Part shown: positions 8,908-16,860 of the stretch, in pieces | Numbering within the stretch: the first letter of the stretch is position 1 | How the letters are laid out: every line of letters starts with the position of its first letter | Assembly (NCBI GenBank): GCA_020629695.1 | Contig: JAHDCV010000007.1 | Span: 22,100-86,099, forward strand | Reading direction: 5' to 3' | DNA length: 64,000 nt | From: Acidimicrobiales bacterium | Lineage (GTDB): Bacteria; Actinomycetota; Acidimicrobiia; Acidimicrobiales; SZUA-35 | Notes under the pieces: model-generated | What the model saw: the letters and a program-made list of their open reading frames with translations, nothing else | Databases searched by the model: none | Told to the model about the DNA's origin: nothing | Translations under genes and position numbers: made by a program

Positions 8908-9671
8908 GCGCGTTCGGGCCCCGCCTCCGGACCTGGCGACTCCATCGGGGCCACACCCAGGAGCGCCTGGCCCATCGGGCGGAGGTCTCCCAGCGGCACC
9001 TGTCGGCGATCGAGAACGGGCGGGCCGTGCCGAGTGCCGAGCTCATCGGTCATCTCGCCCGCACACTCGACATCCCACCTCGGGACGAGAACGATCTGCT
9101 GCTCGCCGCCGGCCACGCTCCCCGCCGAGTCGAGACACCGCTCGACGAGCTCGACGACGTGCGGATGGCGCTGACCTTCATGCTCGAGGCGCACGACCCC
9201 CACCCGGCCGTGGTCGTCGATCACCGCTGGACCCTCGTCGACGCCAACGACGCGGCCACCGGTCTGATCGCGGCGCTCGTGCCGAACCCACCGCTGCTTG
9301 ACGGCACTCTCAACCTCATGCACCTGCTGCTCGACCCGGCCGGCCTGCGCCCGATGATCGAGAACTGGTCCGAGTGCGGGCCCACCCTCGGACGAGCCGT
9401 GGCGGACGAGTCGGCCCGTCAGCCGGACGATCCCGTGCTCGCCGACCTGGTGCGGCGCTTCGCCGCGAGCCTGCCACAACGTCCGGACAGCACGTCGGCC
9501 GGTTCGGTCGTCTCCATGCGTCTCCGCACGCCGGTCGGGCCGATCTCGCTGTTCACCTGCCTGTCCGTGCTCCTCGGACCGATCGACATCACCGCGGCGG
9601 AGCTGCGCCTCGAGACGTTCTTCCCGACCGACGAGGCCAGCCGCGCACGCCTCGAGGCACTGCTCGGCTGA
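8904..9671 (+). CDS. XRE-family regulator with MmyB-like ligand domain
   Basis: 255 residues. A helix-turn-helix fills residues 1-65 (HTQERLAHRAEVSQRHLSAI), followed by a PAS-like MmyB domain from about 85, recognisable by the DHRWTLVDANDAA and LNLMHLLLDP segments. Such regulators usually control neighbouring oxidoreductase or methyltransferase genes in actinobacteria. The ATG overlaps the stop of the membrane-protein gene (ATGA), so it is the third gene of a coupled operon and a good candidate for autoregulation. Confidence 0.85.
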   Translation: MSAFGPRLRTWRLHRGHTQERLAHRAEVSQRHLSAIENGRAVPSAELIGHLARTLDIPPRDENDLLLAAGHAPRRVETPLDELDDVRMALTFMLEAHDPHPAVVVDHRWTLVDANDAATGLIAALVPNPPLLDGTLNLMHLLLDPAGLRPMIENWSECGPTLGRAVADESARQPDDPVLADLVRRFAASLPQRPDSTSAGSVVSMRLRTPVGPISLFTCLSVLLGPIDITAAELRLETFFPTDEASRARLEALLG

Positions 9672-9674
9672 TCC

Positions 9675-10484
9675 TCAGACGGTCGGGCCGTCCGTCGCCG
9701 GGCCGGCGAAGGCCTGTGCCTTCTCCATCCAGTCGCGGGCCAGGGGGCCGTCGATCACGAGTTTCGTCGCATCGACGTGGCGCCGCTGCGTCACGACGAG
9801 GCAGAAGTCCTCGGCGGACCCGCTGACCCGGTCCGCACACTCCGGCTCGCCGAAGTTCCACTCGGCCCCAGACGGTGCCTGGAGCGTCACGGCGACCTCA
9901 CCGTCGGGGACGTCCTCGCCCCGGTTCATGTACGTCCATCCCCGCGTGTTCACGCCGAGGCGCACGATGTGGGCGAGGCGATCGGTCGCGGGCCGAGTGA
10001 CGCCGACCGCATCCGCGACGTCCTGGCCGTGCGCCCAACACTCCATGAGCCGCGCGGTGAGAAACGACTTCGCTCCCATCGACGGCCCGTACCAGATCAC
10101 GCGATCACGGTCTCCGAGACGTTCGGCGGCAGCGGCGAGGTCGGTCCGGGCGGCTCGCCACTCCGCCATGCGTCCGTCGCGGTCGAGCGAACGGAAGGGG
10201 CCGAGTGTTCGTTCGTCGAGTTCCTCGGGCTCGAGCGAGAACCCCGACATCATCTCCGTGGCATGCGATCGGAACCCGTCGGGATCGATGATCGCCAGTG
10301 CGGCGGTGCGATCGAAGTAGGCGAGATGGGCGATCTGATCGGTGACCGTCCAGCGCGGACTGGCGGTCGGGGAGTGCCATCCGTCGGGTGCCAGGGGCGC
10401 GACGATCGCATCGAGCGCCGCCTGTTCGGCGAGCAGGTCCTCGGTCACGGACACGCGGGTGACGGGTGCATCAGCTGTCGACAT
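9675..10484 (-). CDS. TIGR03084-type DinB-fold metal-binding protein
   Basis: 269 residues resembling the actinobacterial maleylpyruvate-isomerase / DinB-like family. A three-residue metal site is visible: H53 (DQIAHLAYFD), E148 and H152 (MECWAHGQDV). Many relatives act as thiol-dependent (mycothiol) transferases, but that role is inference here. I chose the ATG at 10484 because GGAGG lies 6 nt upstream. It follows the MFS gene on the same strand after 49 bp, and converges on the XRE gene with only 3 bp between stops. Confidence 0.8.
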   Translation of the reverse strand: MSTADAPVTRVSVTEDLLAEQAALDAIVAPLAPDGWHSPTASPRWTVTDQIAHLAYFDRTAALAIIDPDGFRSHATEMMSGFSLEPEELDERTLGPFRSLDRDGRMAEWRAARTDLAAAAERLGDRDRVIWYGPSMGAKSFLTARLMECWAHGQDVADAVGVTRPATDRLAHIVRLGVNTRGWTYMNRGEDVPDGEVAVTLQAPSGAEWNFGEPECADRVSGSAEDFCLVVTQRRHVDATKLVIDGPLARDWMEKAQAFAGPATDGPTV

Positions 10485-10533
10485 TCGAGCCTCCGACGAC
10501 GCCGGTAGAGGACGGCACCGCCGTCGGAGGACG

Positions 10534-11733
10534 CTAGACGTACGGACTCGCGAAGGCCATCGCGGGCCGTGCGGGCCGAACCCGACGCATCGCCCAGACA
10601 CCAATCAGCGGGCCGGGGACCAGGAAGACGAACGCCCATCCCCACCCGTGCGACGCCACGATCACCGGGATGAGGAAGATCGTCACGACGCTCAGGACGA
10701 AGCCACTTCCCAACTGGAGCGTGAGCGCCGTGCCGACCGTACGGGGATCGGCGTGCTCGGAGACGATCACCGAGAACTGGGCCGAGTCGGCCACCACCCA
10801 GAAACCCCAGGTCGCGCCGACGCCGAGCAGGATCGGCCAGGGCGCGTCGAGCAGAAACCCCACCACGAGTGCCGCCGAGCCCGACCACCGCAACGACTCG
10901 GAAGCGGCGCGGACCCGGCCGAGCCGGTCGGAGAGGCGGCCGGCGTACACCGCACCCAGCGCCCCGGCCGCGATCGTCCCGAACGCGGCGAGCGACGCCG
11001 AGCGGCCGGGCCACCGCTCGGCGTAGAACACCCCGATCCAGGCCCACATGGCATACAGCTCCCACATGTGCCCCAGGTACCCGAGCGTGGCGAACCGGAA
11101 CTCCCGTCGACGAAGTACCGCCCGGATCTGACGCACGGCGAACCGAGTCGGTCGAGCCTGGTACGGACCCTCGACGAGACCCCGATCGGCCACGATCCCA
11201 CCGAGCAGCGTGAGCGCCGAGGTCACAGCGATCGTGACCCGCCAGTCGAGGCCGCCGACGCCGGCCACGAGGTGGGGGAGGGCCGACCCGAGGGTCAACC
11301 CGCCGACCATCCAACCCAGCGCTCGGCCTCGACCCTGCCGAAACCAGCCCGATGCCGCCCGCAGGCCCGCCGGATACACCGTGGCGAGTGCGGCGCCGGT
11401 GAGCACCCGAGCGAGGAGGGTCGTCGCCACATCCGGGGCCACGATGACCGCGGCGTTCGCCACGGCGGCGGCGACCGCACCCACAAGCATGAGTCGGCCC
11501 GCGGCCAGGCGGTCCGCCCATCCCGTCACGGCCGATGCCACGGCACCGAGGACGAACCCGAGCTGCACGCCGATCGTCAGCCACGACGCAGCGATCGCAC
11601 CGAGGTCCAGGCGGACGCGGAGGTCGGCGATCACCGCAGCCGTGGAGAACCAGGGCGCCATCGTCAACACGAGGGCGAGGCCGGCGACCGCGAGCTGGCG
11701 CTCGGACTCGGCGAGCCGGCGAGGAGTTCGCAT
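10534..11733 (-). CDS. MFS transporter
   Basis: 399 residues with about 12 hydrophobic segments. The N-terminal half has the PAGLRAASGWFRQGRGRALG loop, and the second half has GRLSDRLGRVR, a variant of the MFS loop-2/3 motif. It resembles drug or small-acid exporters of the major facilitator superfamily; the substrate is unknown. It precedes the DinB-fold gene, which is a common pairing of exporter and thiol-dependent enzyme, but functional linkage is inference. Confidence 0.82.
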   Translation of the reverse strand: MRTPRRLAESERQLAVAGLALVLTMAPWFSTAAVIADLRVRLDLGAIAASWLTIGVQLGFVLGAVASAVTGWADRLAAGRLMLVGAVAAAVANAAVIVAPDVATTLLARVLTGAALATVYPAGLRAASGWFRQGRGRALGWMVGGLTLGSALPHLVAGVGGLDWRVTIAVTSALTLLGGIVADRGLVEGPYQARPTRFAVRQIRAVLRRREFRFATLGYLGHMWELYAMWAWIGVFYAERWPGRSASLAAFGTIAAGALGAVYAGRLSDRLGRVRAASESLRWSGSAALVVGFLLDAPWPILLGVGATWGFWVVADSAQFSVIVSEHADPRTVGTALTLQLGSGFVLSVVTIFLIPVIVASHGWGWAFVFLVPGPLIGVWAMRRVRPARPAMAFASPYV

Positions 11734-11783
11734 GCCCGGTCAACCGGACGGGCAGGTCAGAACTTCCCCGCCGGAACGCGAAC

Positions 11784-11809
11784 GAGCCGGGGTCCGTGGA
11801 CCCCGGCTC
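11784..11809. terminator. 12-bp perfect hairpin between proX and MFS genes
   Basis: GAGCCGGGGTCC and GGACCCCGGCTC flank a 2-nt centre, giving a 12-bp perfect palindrome (fewer bp once the loop opens). It lies 47 bp after the proX stop and before the MFS start. There is no U-tract, as is common in high-GC actinobacteria. Confidence 0.6.
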
Positions 11810-11813
11810 GATG

Positions 11814-11848
11814 CAGATCAGCAGATCTGAGTCAGATCAGAAGATCTG
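11814..11848. repeat. Two tandem 16-nt mini-hairpins after proX
   Basis: The unit CAGATC-AGNA-GATCTG occurs at 11814-11829 and 11833-11848, differing only in the loop, with 3 nt between copies. Each is a 6-bp hairpin with a 4-nt loop. They begin 7 bp past the proX stop codon, just before the 12-bp hairpin, so the transcript would end in three successive stem-loops. A role in 3'-end protection is inference. Confidence 0.55.
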
Positions 11849-11855
11849 GGAAGGA

Positions 11856-13079
11856 TCAGCCCTTTGCGGCGGCGAGCCAACCGTCGACGAGGTCGCGGTT
11901 GTTCTCGATCCAGGTGGCCGCGAGGCCCTGGATGCACTCGGAGGTGTCGCAACCGTTGCCCTGCTCGACGTTGGCGAGCGAGACATCGATGACCGACAGG
12001 GTGATCTGCTCGAGGAGCGCCTCGGCAGCCGGGTTGGCAGCGAGGAAGTCGTTGTTGGCGGTCGCCAGGATGTCGGCGGCAGCCCAACCGGTCTGGCAGG
12101 TGTCGGTGGCAGCCGGGCACACGTCGGTGCCGATGGCGGCCGTGCCGGGACGCTGGTCGTGGGCCTCGCCGCCCTCGTCACCCGTGGGGTTCGAGTCGTC
12201 GAGGACCGTCTCCACGCCTGCCCAGTACACGTTCTGGCCGGGGACCAGCTGCGTGATGTAGGCGGACGGCGTCCAGGTGTAGATGACCATGGGCTCACCG
12301 GCATCGGCCTTGGCGACCGCCTCGGCGATCATGGCGTCGTAACCGGCGATGGTCTGCTGGATGTTCTCCCAGCCCGAGAACGCGATCATGTTGGTGATGA
12401 TGTTGTCGCAGGTCCAGGACTCCTGGCAGCCGTAGATGTCGGCGAAGCCGTTCCCGGGGACGGGGTCCCCGGCGTCGAAGGCGGCGAGGGCGTCAGCGTT
12501 GTTGTTGAGCTCGTCGAGGGTGTAGACGCCGAACTCATCAGCGAACGCCTTCGTGATCAGGAAGCCCTGGAGGCCACCGGCGATCATCTCCTCACCGACG
12601 ATCGACACGTGATCGCCGACCTTGCTGCCGTCGGGCATCTCGGCCTCGTGCCACGAGAAGTGACCGGGGTACCAGGAGTTGACCCAGAAGTCGAACTCGC
12701 CCTGTGCCATCGACAGGTAGGCGAGGGACGGGCCGAGCTCGAGCTCGGCGGGGTCGGTGACCTCGTAGCCGAGTTCCTGCATCAGCTGCTGGTACACGTA
12801 GGCCTGGAAGTAGCCGGTCGACCAGTCGGCGCGAGCCATGGTCACGGTGATGCCTTCGCCCGGAAGCTCCGACATGGCCTCTTCCATGGCCTCTTCGCCT
12901 TCTTCCATGGCTTCTTCGGCCTCTTCAGCGACCTCTTCGACGGCCTCTTCAGCGGCGTCGGCAGCGTCCTCGACCACCTCGGTGGCGGCGTCGGTCACGC
13001 TGTCCGAACCGCAGGCTGCGGCGATGAGCCCCAGCGCTGCGAGCAGCGCGAACAGCGCTGTTTTGTTGAGTTTCCTCAT
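11856..13079 (-). CDS. proX: Glycine betaine/proline ABC transporter substrate-binding lipoprotein
   Basis: 407 residues. A lipoprotein signal peptide ends in LIAAAC with the lipidated Cys at 23. Residues 28-70 are an unusual Glu/Ala-rich low-complexity tether, then an OpuAC/ProX-type binding domain begins (ITVTMARADWSTGYFQA). Aromatic residues such as those in FWVNSWYPGH and IYTWTPSAY could form the quaternary-amine cage. The ATG at 13079 is supported by GGAGGGG just upstream. The gene is last in a proV-proW-proX set but is separated from proW by about 140 bp that include a strong hairpin, so it may have its own expression level or promoter. Confidence 0.9.
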   Translation of the reverse strand: MRKLNKTALFALLAALGLIAAACGSDSVTDAATEVVEDAADAAEEAVEEVAEEAEEAMEEGEEAMEEAMSELPGEGITVTMARADWSTGYFQAYVYQQLMQELGYEVTDPAELELGPSLAYLSMAQGEFDFWVNSWYPGHFSWHEAEMPDGSKVGDHVSIVGEEMIAGGLQGFLITKAFADEFGVYTLDELNNNADALAAFDAGDPVPGNGFADIYGCQESWTCDNIITNMIAFSGWENIQQTIAGYDAMIAEAVAKADAGEPMVIYTWTPSAYITQLVPGQNVYWAGVETVLDDSNPTGDEGGEAHDQRPGTAAIGTDVCPAATDTCQTGWAAADILATANNDFLAANPAAEALLEQITLSVIDVSLANVEQGNGCDTSECIQGLAATWIENNRDLVDGWLAAAKG

Positions 13080-13174
13080 TGGTTCCCCTCCAAGGGTTTT
13101 GGTTGTGAGCGAGTTGCAGCAACCCAGCACACGTTGAGCGCTACAACGATAGTCCACCCTTGCGGGCAGACCGG

Positions 13175-13202
13175 GACAGCCCCCCATTTGAGGGGGGCTG
13201 TC
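13175..13202. terminator. 11-bp hairpin between proW and proX
   Basis: GACAGCCCCCC (13175-13185) and GGGGGGCTGTC (13192-13202) form a perfect stem with loop ATTTGA, 17 nt past the proW stop. It could terminate or attenuate the proVW message, or protect its 3' end. Confidence 0.6.
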
Positions 13203-13219
13203 GGAGCGTGACGAGATGA

Positions 13220-15361
13220 TCAGCCGACCGGAGCGGGCTCGGTCTCGTCGACGGTCAGGTCGACGGTCGCTGCGAGCGCAGCGTCCGTCCGAGCGGGTTC
13301 ATCGGCGTAGACCCGGGTGCGTCGGAACTCGTTGAGCACCGGACGGGCCGAGGCCAGGACGAAGAAGCCGGCGCACAGGGCGATGAAGGAGCCGACACCC
13401 GACACGAAATTCGGATCGGTTGCTCGTGCGAGCGTGCCGATCCAAGCGGCGCAGATGGCGAAGATGCCACCACCCATGCCGGCGAGCACGGTCGAGCCGA
13501 CCCATCGGAAGCGATCGTCGAGCCCCGCCAAGCCGGAGCTCAACACCGCGACGCCCAGTGAGATCACACCCAGAACGAGCGCCCAGATACCGAGGCCCGC
13601 CCCTTCGGACGTCCGTCCGTCGAGGATGATCTTGGCGTTCGTCTGTTGCGTGGTCTGCAGCGTGGTGATCTCGGCGGCGTAGACCGCGGCGTTCGCCGGG
13701 TCGGCAACCGCCTGCGCCTTCAGCTCGTCGATGCGAGCGAGATCATCGGCTGAGAGCACGGTGTCGGACCGGGTGTCGAACGACCACGCCGAGAACATCC
13801 CGATCGTCAGGAAGACCACGGCGATGACACCGGAGATGACCCGACCCCAGGCCACGCCCGACGGCAGCGGGTGCAGCGGCGAGTGGGGGGCGACCCGGAT
13901 CCACATCATCGTGCCGATGACGGCGACGAGTCCGCCGAGCAGGGCGAGGTAGACGCCGATGCCCTGACCAGGATCGACAGCCGCATCCGACGGCGCAGCG
14001 ATGAAGTGGCCGAAGGCCACGAGGAAGCCGATGAATGCGGCGATGGCGGCGCCGTCGGTGGTGAGCCAACGCAGCCCGCGACCGGGGCGGAGCATGACCT
14101 TGGCGATCGACCCCAGGATGATGAGGCCGGCGACGAGCACGAGATAGCCGAACCAGGATCCACCCGAGGCGGACAGACCCGAGAACGACTGGCCTTCCAG
14201 CTCGAGCTGATCGACGCGGCGGCTGTAGCCGCTGATCTTGCCCGCATTGGACGTCCAGGTGAGGAAGACCGACACGACCATCGCCAACGCGCCGACGCCG
14301 GCGACCATGATCCCGGGCCGCTCGGCGGCCATGACCGGGGCGAAGTAGGAGGACTCCTGCTTCTTCGACTCCTCGACCGCTGCGGCCTTCGCCGCCTCGG
14401 CCTCATCGAGCAGGGTCTCCGGATCGGAGCGGTGCGCCCACGCCATCTTGATGCGGCGGAACAGCCCGCCGGTCGACTCGCCGTCACGCTGGGAGATCCG
14501 GTCGAGCACGACCGCCACCAGGAAGAACGCGAGACCGGCCGAGGTGCCACGTACCACGGACTGGGTCGACAGCGCCTGGAAGAGCAGACGCCCGAGACCG
14601 CCGGCGCCCATGATCGCGGCGATGCCGAGCATCGAGATCGAGAGCAGCAGCGTCTGGTTGATCCCGGTCATGATCGCTGGTCGGGCGAGCGGGAGCTGCA
14701 CGTCGGTGAGCACCCGGCGTTCCGGGGCGCCGTAGGCACGAGCCGCTTCGACGACGTCCTCCGGCACCTGACGGATACCGAGGTTCGTGAGGCGGATGAG
14801 CGGCGGGACCGCGAAGATCATCGTCACCATGGTCGCGGAGACCGTGCCGATGCCCCAGAAGTAGATGAACGGGAGCATGTAGACGAACGAGTGCACGACC
14901 TGCATGGCGTCGAGCACCGGTCTGACCACCTGCCATATCCCGTCGATCCGCCCGCAGGCGATGCCGATGGGGATACCGACGATCACACAGAGGATCACGG
15001 CGACGCCGATGAACCCGATCGTCTTCGCGGTCTCGATCCAGTACTCGGTGCCGAGCAGACCACAGGTCGTCAATGCCACGCCGGTGAAGATCGCGACCTT
15101 GCCGTTCTGGGCGAGCCACGCGACGAGCATCATCGCCACGACGACGGTCCACCACGGGACCTTGACGAGGATGTCGTCCACGATGAGGTCGAGCAGGAAC
15201 TGGAACGGCCACTCGATGACGCTGAGTGCGCCGGTGGCCCGGGTGGCGATCCAGTCGACCGCCTGGTCCATCCACTCACCGAACGGGATGAGGAACTCAT
15301 CGAGCACGCCGTTGTCGTTGAGGGACTTGCCTTCGTCTGTTGCCTGTGCGAGTTCCATCAC
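13220..15361 (-). CDS. proW: Glycine betaine/proline ABC permease with long C-terminal extension
   Basis: 713 residues, against roughly 280-350 for usual ProW/OpuAB permeases. Residues 1-290 are a normal permease: about seven TM segments and the EAA loop EDVVEAARAYGAPERRVLTD (201-220). After a charged linker (about 300-345) there are about 400 extra residues with seven or more further hydrophobic segments and an extracytoplasmic loop at about 540-610. I do not recognise this second domain. The GTG at 15361 has AGAGG 8 nt upstream; the ATG at 15358 is an alternative. The start overlaps the proV stop by 4 nt, so the two are coupled. Confidence 0.88.
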   Translation of the reverse strand: MMELAQATDEGKSLNDNGVLDEFLIPFGEWMDQAVDWIATRATGALSVIEWPFQFLLDLIVDDILVKVPWWTVVVAMMLVAWLAQNGKVAIFTGVALTTCGLLGTEYWIETAKTIGFIGVAVILCVIVGIPIGIACGRIDGIWQVVRPVLDAMQVVHSFVYMLPFIYFWGIGTVSATMVTMIFAVPPLIRLTNLGIRQVPEDVVEAARAYGAPERRVLTDVQLPLARPAIMTGINQTLLLSISMLGIAAIMGAGGLGRLLFQALSTQSVVRGTSAGLAFFLVAVVLDRISQRDGESTGGLFRRIKMAWAHRSDPETLLDEAEAAKAAAVEESKKQESSYFAPVMAAERPGIMVAGVGALAMVVSVFLTWTSNAGKISGYSRRVDQLELEGQSFSGLSASGGSWFGYLVLVAGLIILGSIAKVMLRPGRGLRWLTTDGAAIAAFIGFLVAFGHFIAAPSDAAVDPGQGIGVYLALLGGLVAVIGTMMWIRVAPHSPLHPLPSGVAWGRVISGVIAVVFLTIGMFSAWSFDTRSDTVLSADDLARIDELKAQAVADPANAAVYAAEITTLQTTQQTNAKIILDGRTSEGAGLGIWALVLGVISLGVAVLSSGLAGLDDRFRWVGSTVLAGMGGGIFAICAAWIGTLARATDPNFVSGVGSFIALCAGFFVLASARPVLNEFRRTRVYADEPARTDAALAATVDLTVDETEPAPVG

Positions 15362-16581
15362 ATGAACACCTCTCGCTCGAATCCGTCGATGAGGGACTCC
15401 ACACGTCCCATTTCCTTCATGATGTCCTGCGGGTCGAGGTTCCCGACCAAGCGGCCATCGGCGTCCACCACGGCGATCGGCAGGCCGCGACCGGCGGCCG
15501 CGTAGACGTCGTTGAGGGTCGTTTCAGGCGTGCACGACTCGAAATCCGAGCGCATCGCCTGGTCGATCGAGCTCGAGCCGACACTCTGTGCCCTGATGCC
15601 GTCGCCGGCGGTGAGCACGGCGATCGGCCGGCGATCGTCGTCGAGGACGAACACGCCGGCGCGGTCACCGATGTGCGTGAGCGCGTCGCCGAGAGCGAGG
15701 GAGCGGTCGACGGGGTGGGGCTCGGCCATGACCTCGTGCACCTGGATCACGCGACCCTGGTCGACGTCCTGCACGAACTCCGCGACGTAACCCGTCGCAG
15801 GCTGGGTGAGGATCTCTTCGGGAGTGCCGATCTGGACGACGGCGCCGTCCTTCATGATGCAGACTCGGTCGCCGATGCGGAGGGCCTCGTTCAGATCGTG
15901 GGTGATGAAGACGATCGTCTTCTTCAGTTCATTCTGGATCTCCATCATCTCGTCCTGCATCTGGCGCCGGATGAGCGGGTCGAGCGCCGAGAAGGCCTCG
16001 TCCATCAGAAGGATGTCGGGATCCGTGGCCAGCGCCCGGGCGAGACCCACGCGCTGCTGCATGCCGCCGGAGAGCTCCGATGGCATGTTCTGGGCATAGG
16101 CGTCGAGGCCGACCAGCGCGAGGGCCCGGAGCGACGCTTCGTCCCGCTCGGCCTTCGGCTTGCCCTGGACCTTGAGGCCATAGCCACAGTTGTCGATCAC
16201 CGAGCGGTGGGGGAACAGAGCGAAGTGCTGGAACACCATGCCCATCTTCTCGCGGCGGAAGGCCTGGAGTTCGGTGCCCTCCATCTGCTGGACGTCGACC
16301 CCGTCGACCATCACCCGACCGTGGGTGATGCCGTGCAGCTTGTTGATGGTGCGCAAGGCGGTGGACTTCCCGGACCCCGACAGGCCCATGATCACGAAGA
16401 TCTCGCCCTTCTTGATCCCGAAGTTGACGTTGTTCATACCGACCACGTGGCCGGACATGCGCTGCACGTCGTTCTTGCCGTAACCGGCCTCGCAGAGCTC
16501 AAACGCTCGTCCCTTCGGCTGTGGGCCGAAGATCTTGTAGACGCTCTCGAGCCGAATGATCTCGTCATTCGCTTCTGACAC
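15358..16581 (-). CDS. proV: Glycine betaine/proline ABC transporter ATP-binding protein
   Basis: 407 residues, close to E. coli ProV. Walker A GLSGSGKST (66-74), signature LSGGMQQR (170-177), Walker B DILLMDEA (189-196) and the switch His in FITHDLNEA are all intact. The C-terminal 120 residues form a tandem CBS pair (VDRSLALGDALTHIG and CTPETTLNDVYAAAG halves), which in this family senses ionic strength or nucleotides. The start is the GTG at 16581, with AGGGG about 8 nt upstream; an in-frame ATG at 16596 lacks a site. First gene of the operon; the 279-bp upstream gap carries a 27-bp palindrome. Confidence 0.92.
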   Translation of the reverse strand: MSEANDEIIRLESVYKIFGPQPKGRAFELCEAGYGKNDVQRMSGHVVGMNNVNFGIKKGEIFVIMGLSGSGKSTALRTINKLHGITHGRVMVDGVDVQQMEGTELQAFRREKMGMVFQHFALFPHRSVIDNCGYGLKVQGKPKAERDEASLRALALVGLDAYAQNMPSELSGGMQQRVGLARALATDPDILLMDEAFSALDPLIRRQMQDEMMEIQNELKKTIVFITHDLNEALRIGDRVCIMKDGAVVQIGTPEEILTQPATGYVAEFVQDVDQGRVIQVHEVMAEPHPVDRSLALGDALTHIGDRAGVFVLDDDRRPIAVLTAGDGIRAQSVGSSSIDQAMRSDFESCTPETTLNDVYAAAGRGLPIAVVDADGRLVGNLDPQDIMKEMGRVESLIDGFEREVFM

Positions 16582-16732
16582 GTGTGTTCCCCTCATCGTT
16601 GGACGTCGGAGACCATGGACGCAGGGCAGCGCTCGCGCAACTGACTCCCACGATGTGAACTCCGACACGTCGACGTTAGTGCACATCACCGTTCGTGATC
16701 CGACGAGCGAACGACCTTTGACGAAGCCGTAA

Positions 16733-16759
16733 CAGTTGCTTGCAGACCGCAAGCAACTG
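16733..16759. promoter_or_regulatory. 27-bp palindrome between proV and EamA genes
   Basis: CAGTTGCTTGC and GCAAGCAACTG are perfect 11-nt inverted repeats around a 5-nt centre. It lies 152 bp upstream of the proV start and 101 bp upstream of the divergent EamA-family gene. It could be a regulator operator for one or both promoters. It is not at a gene 3' end, so a terminator is less likely. The rest of the 16582-16860 gap shows nothing else I can support. Confidence 0.5.
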
Positions 16760-16860
16760 ACGCCCGGTCGACGACCGTGCACCGGACGTTCGTCCAGTCG
16801 CTGCATACTCGTGCGCCGACCGAGCGTCACGACCGATGCTCCGTCGCCTCGAGGAGACAC

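Noticed and set aside
10342-12261. 639-codon frame antisense to MFS and proX genes
   Set aside because: Low-complexity His/Arg/Glu-rich translation with no family pattern; the opposite strand encodes clear proteins.
12880-12990. GCCTCTTC-like repeats as a CRISPR or VNTR element
   Set aside because: The repeats are in-frame Glu/Ala codons of the ProX tether, of uneven length and without spacers.
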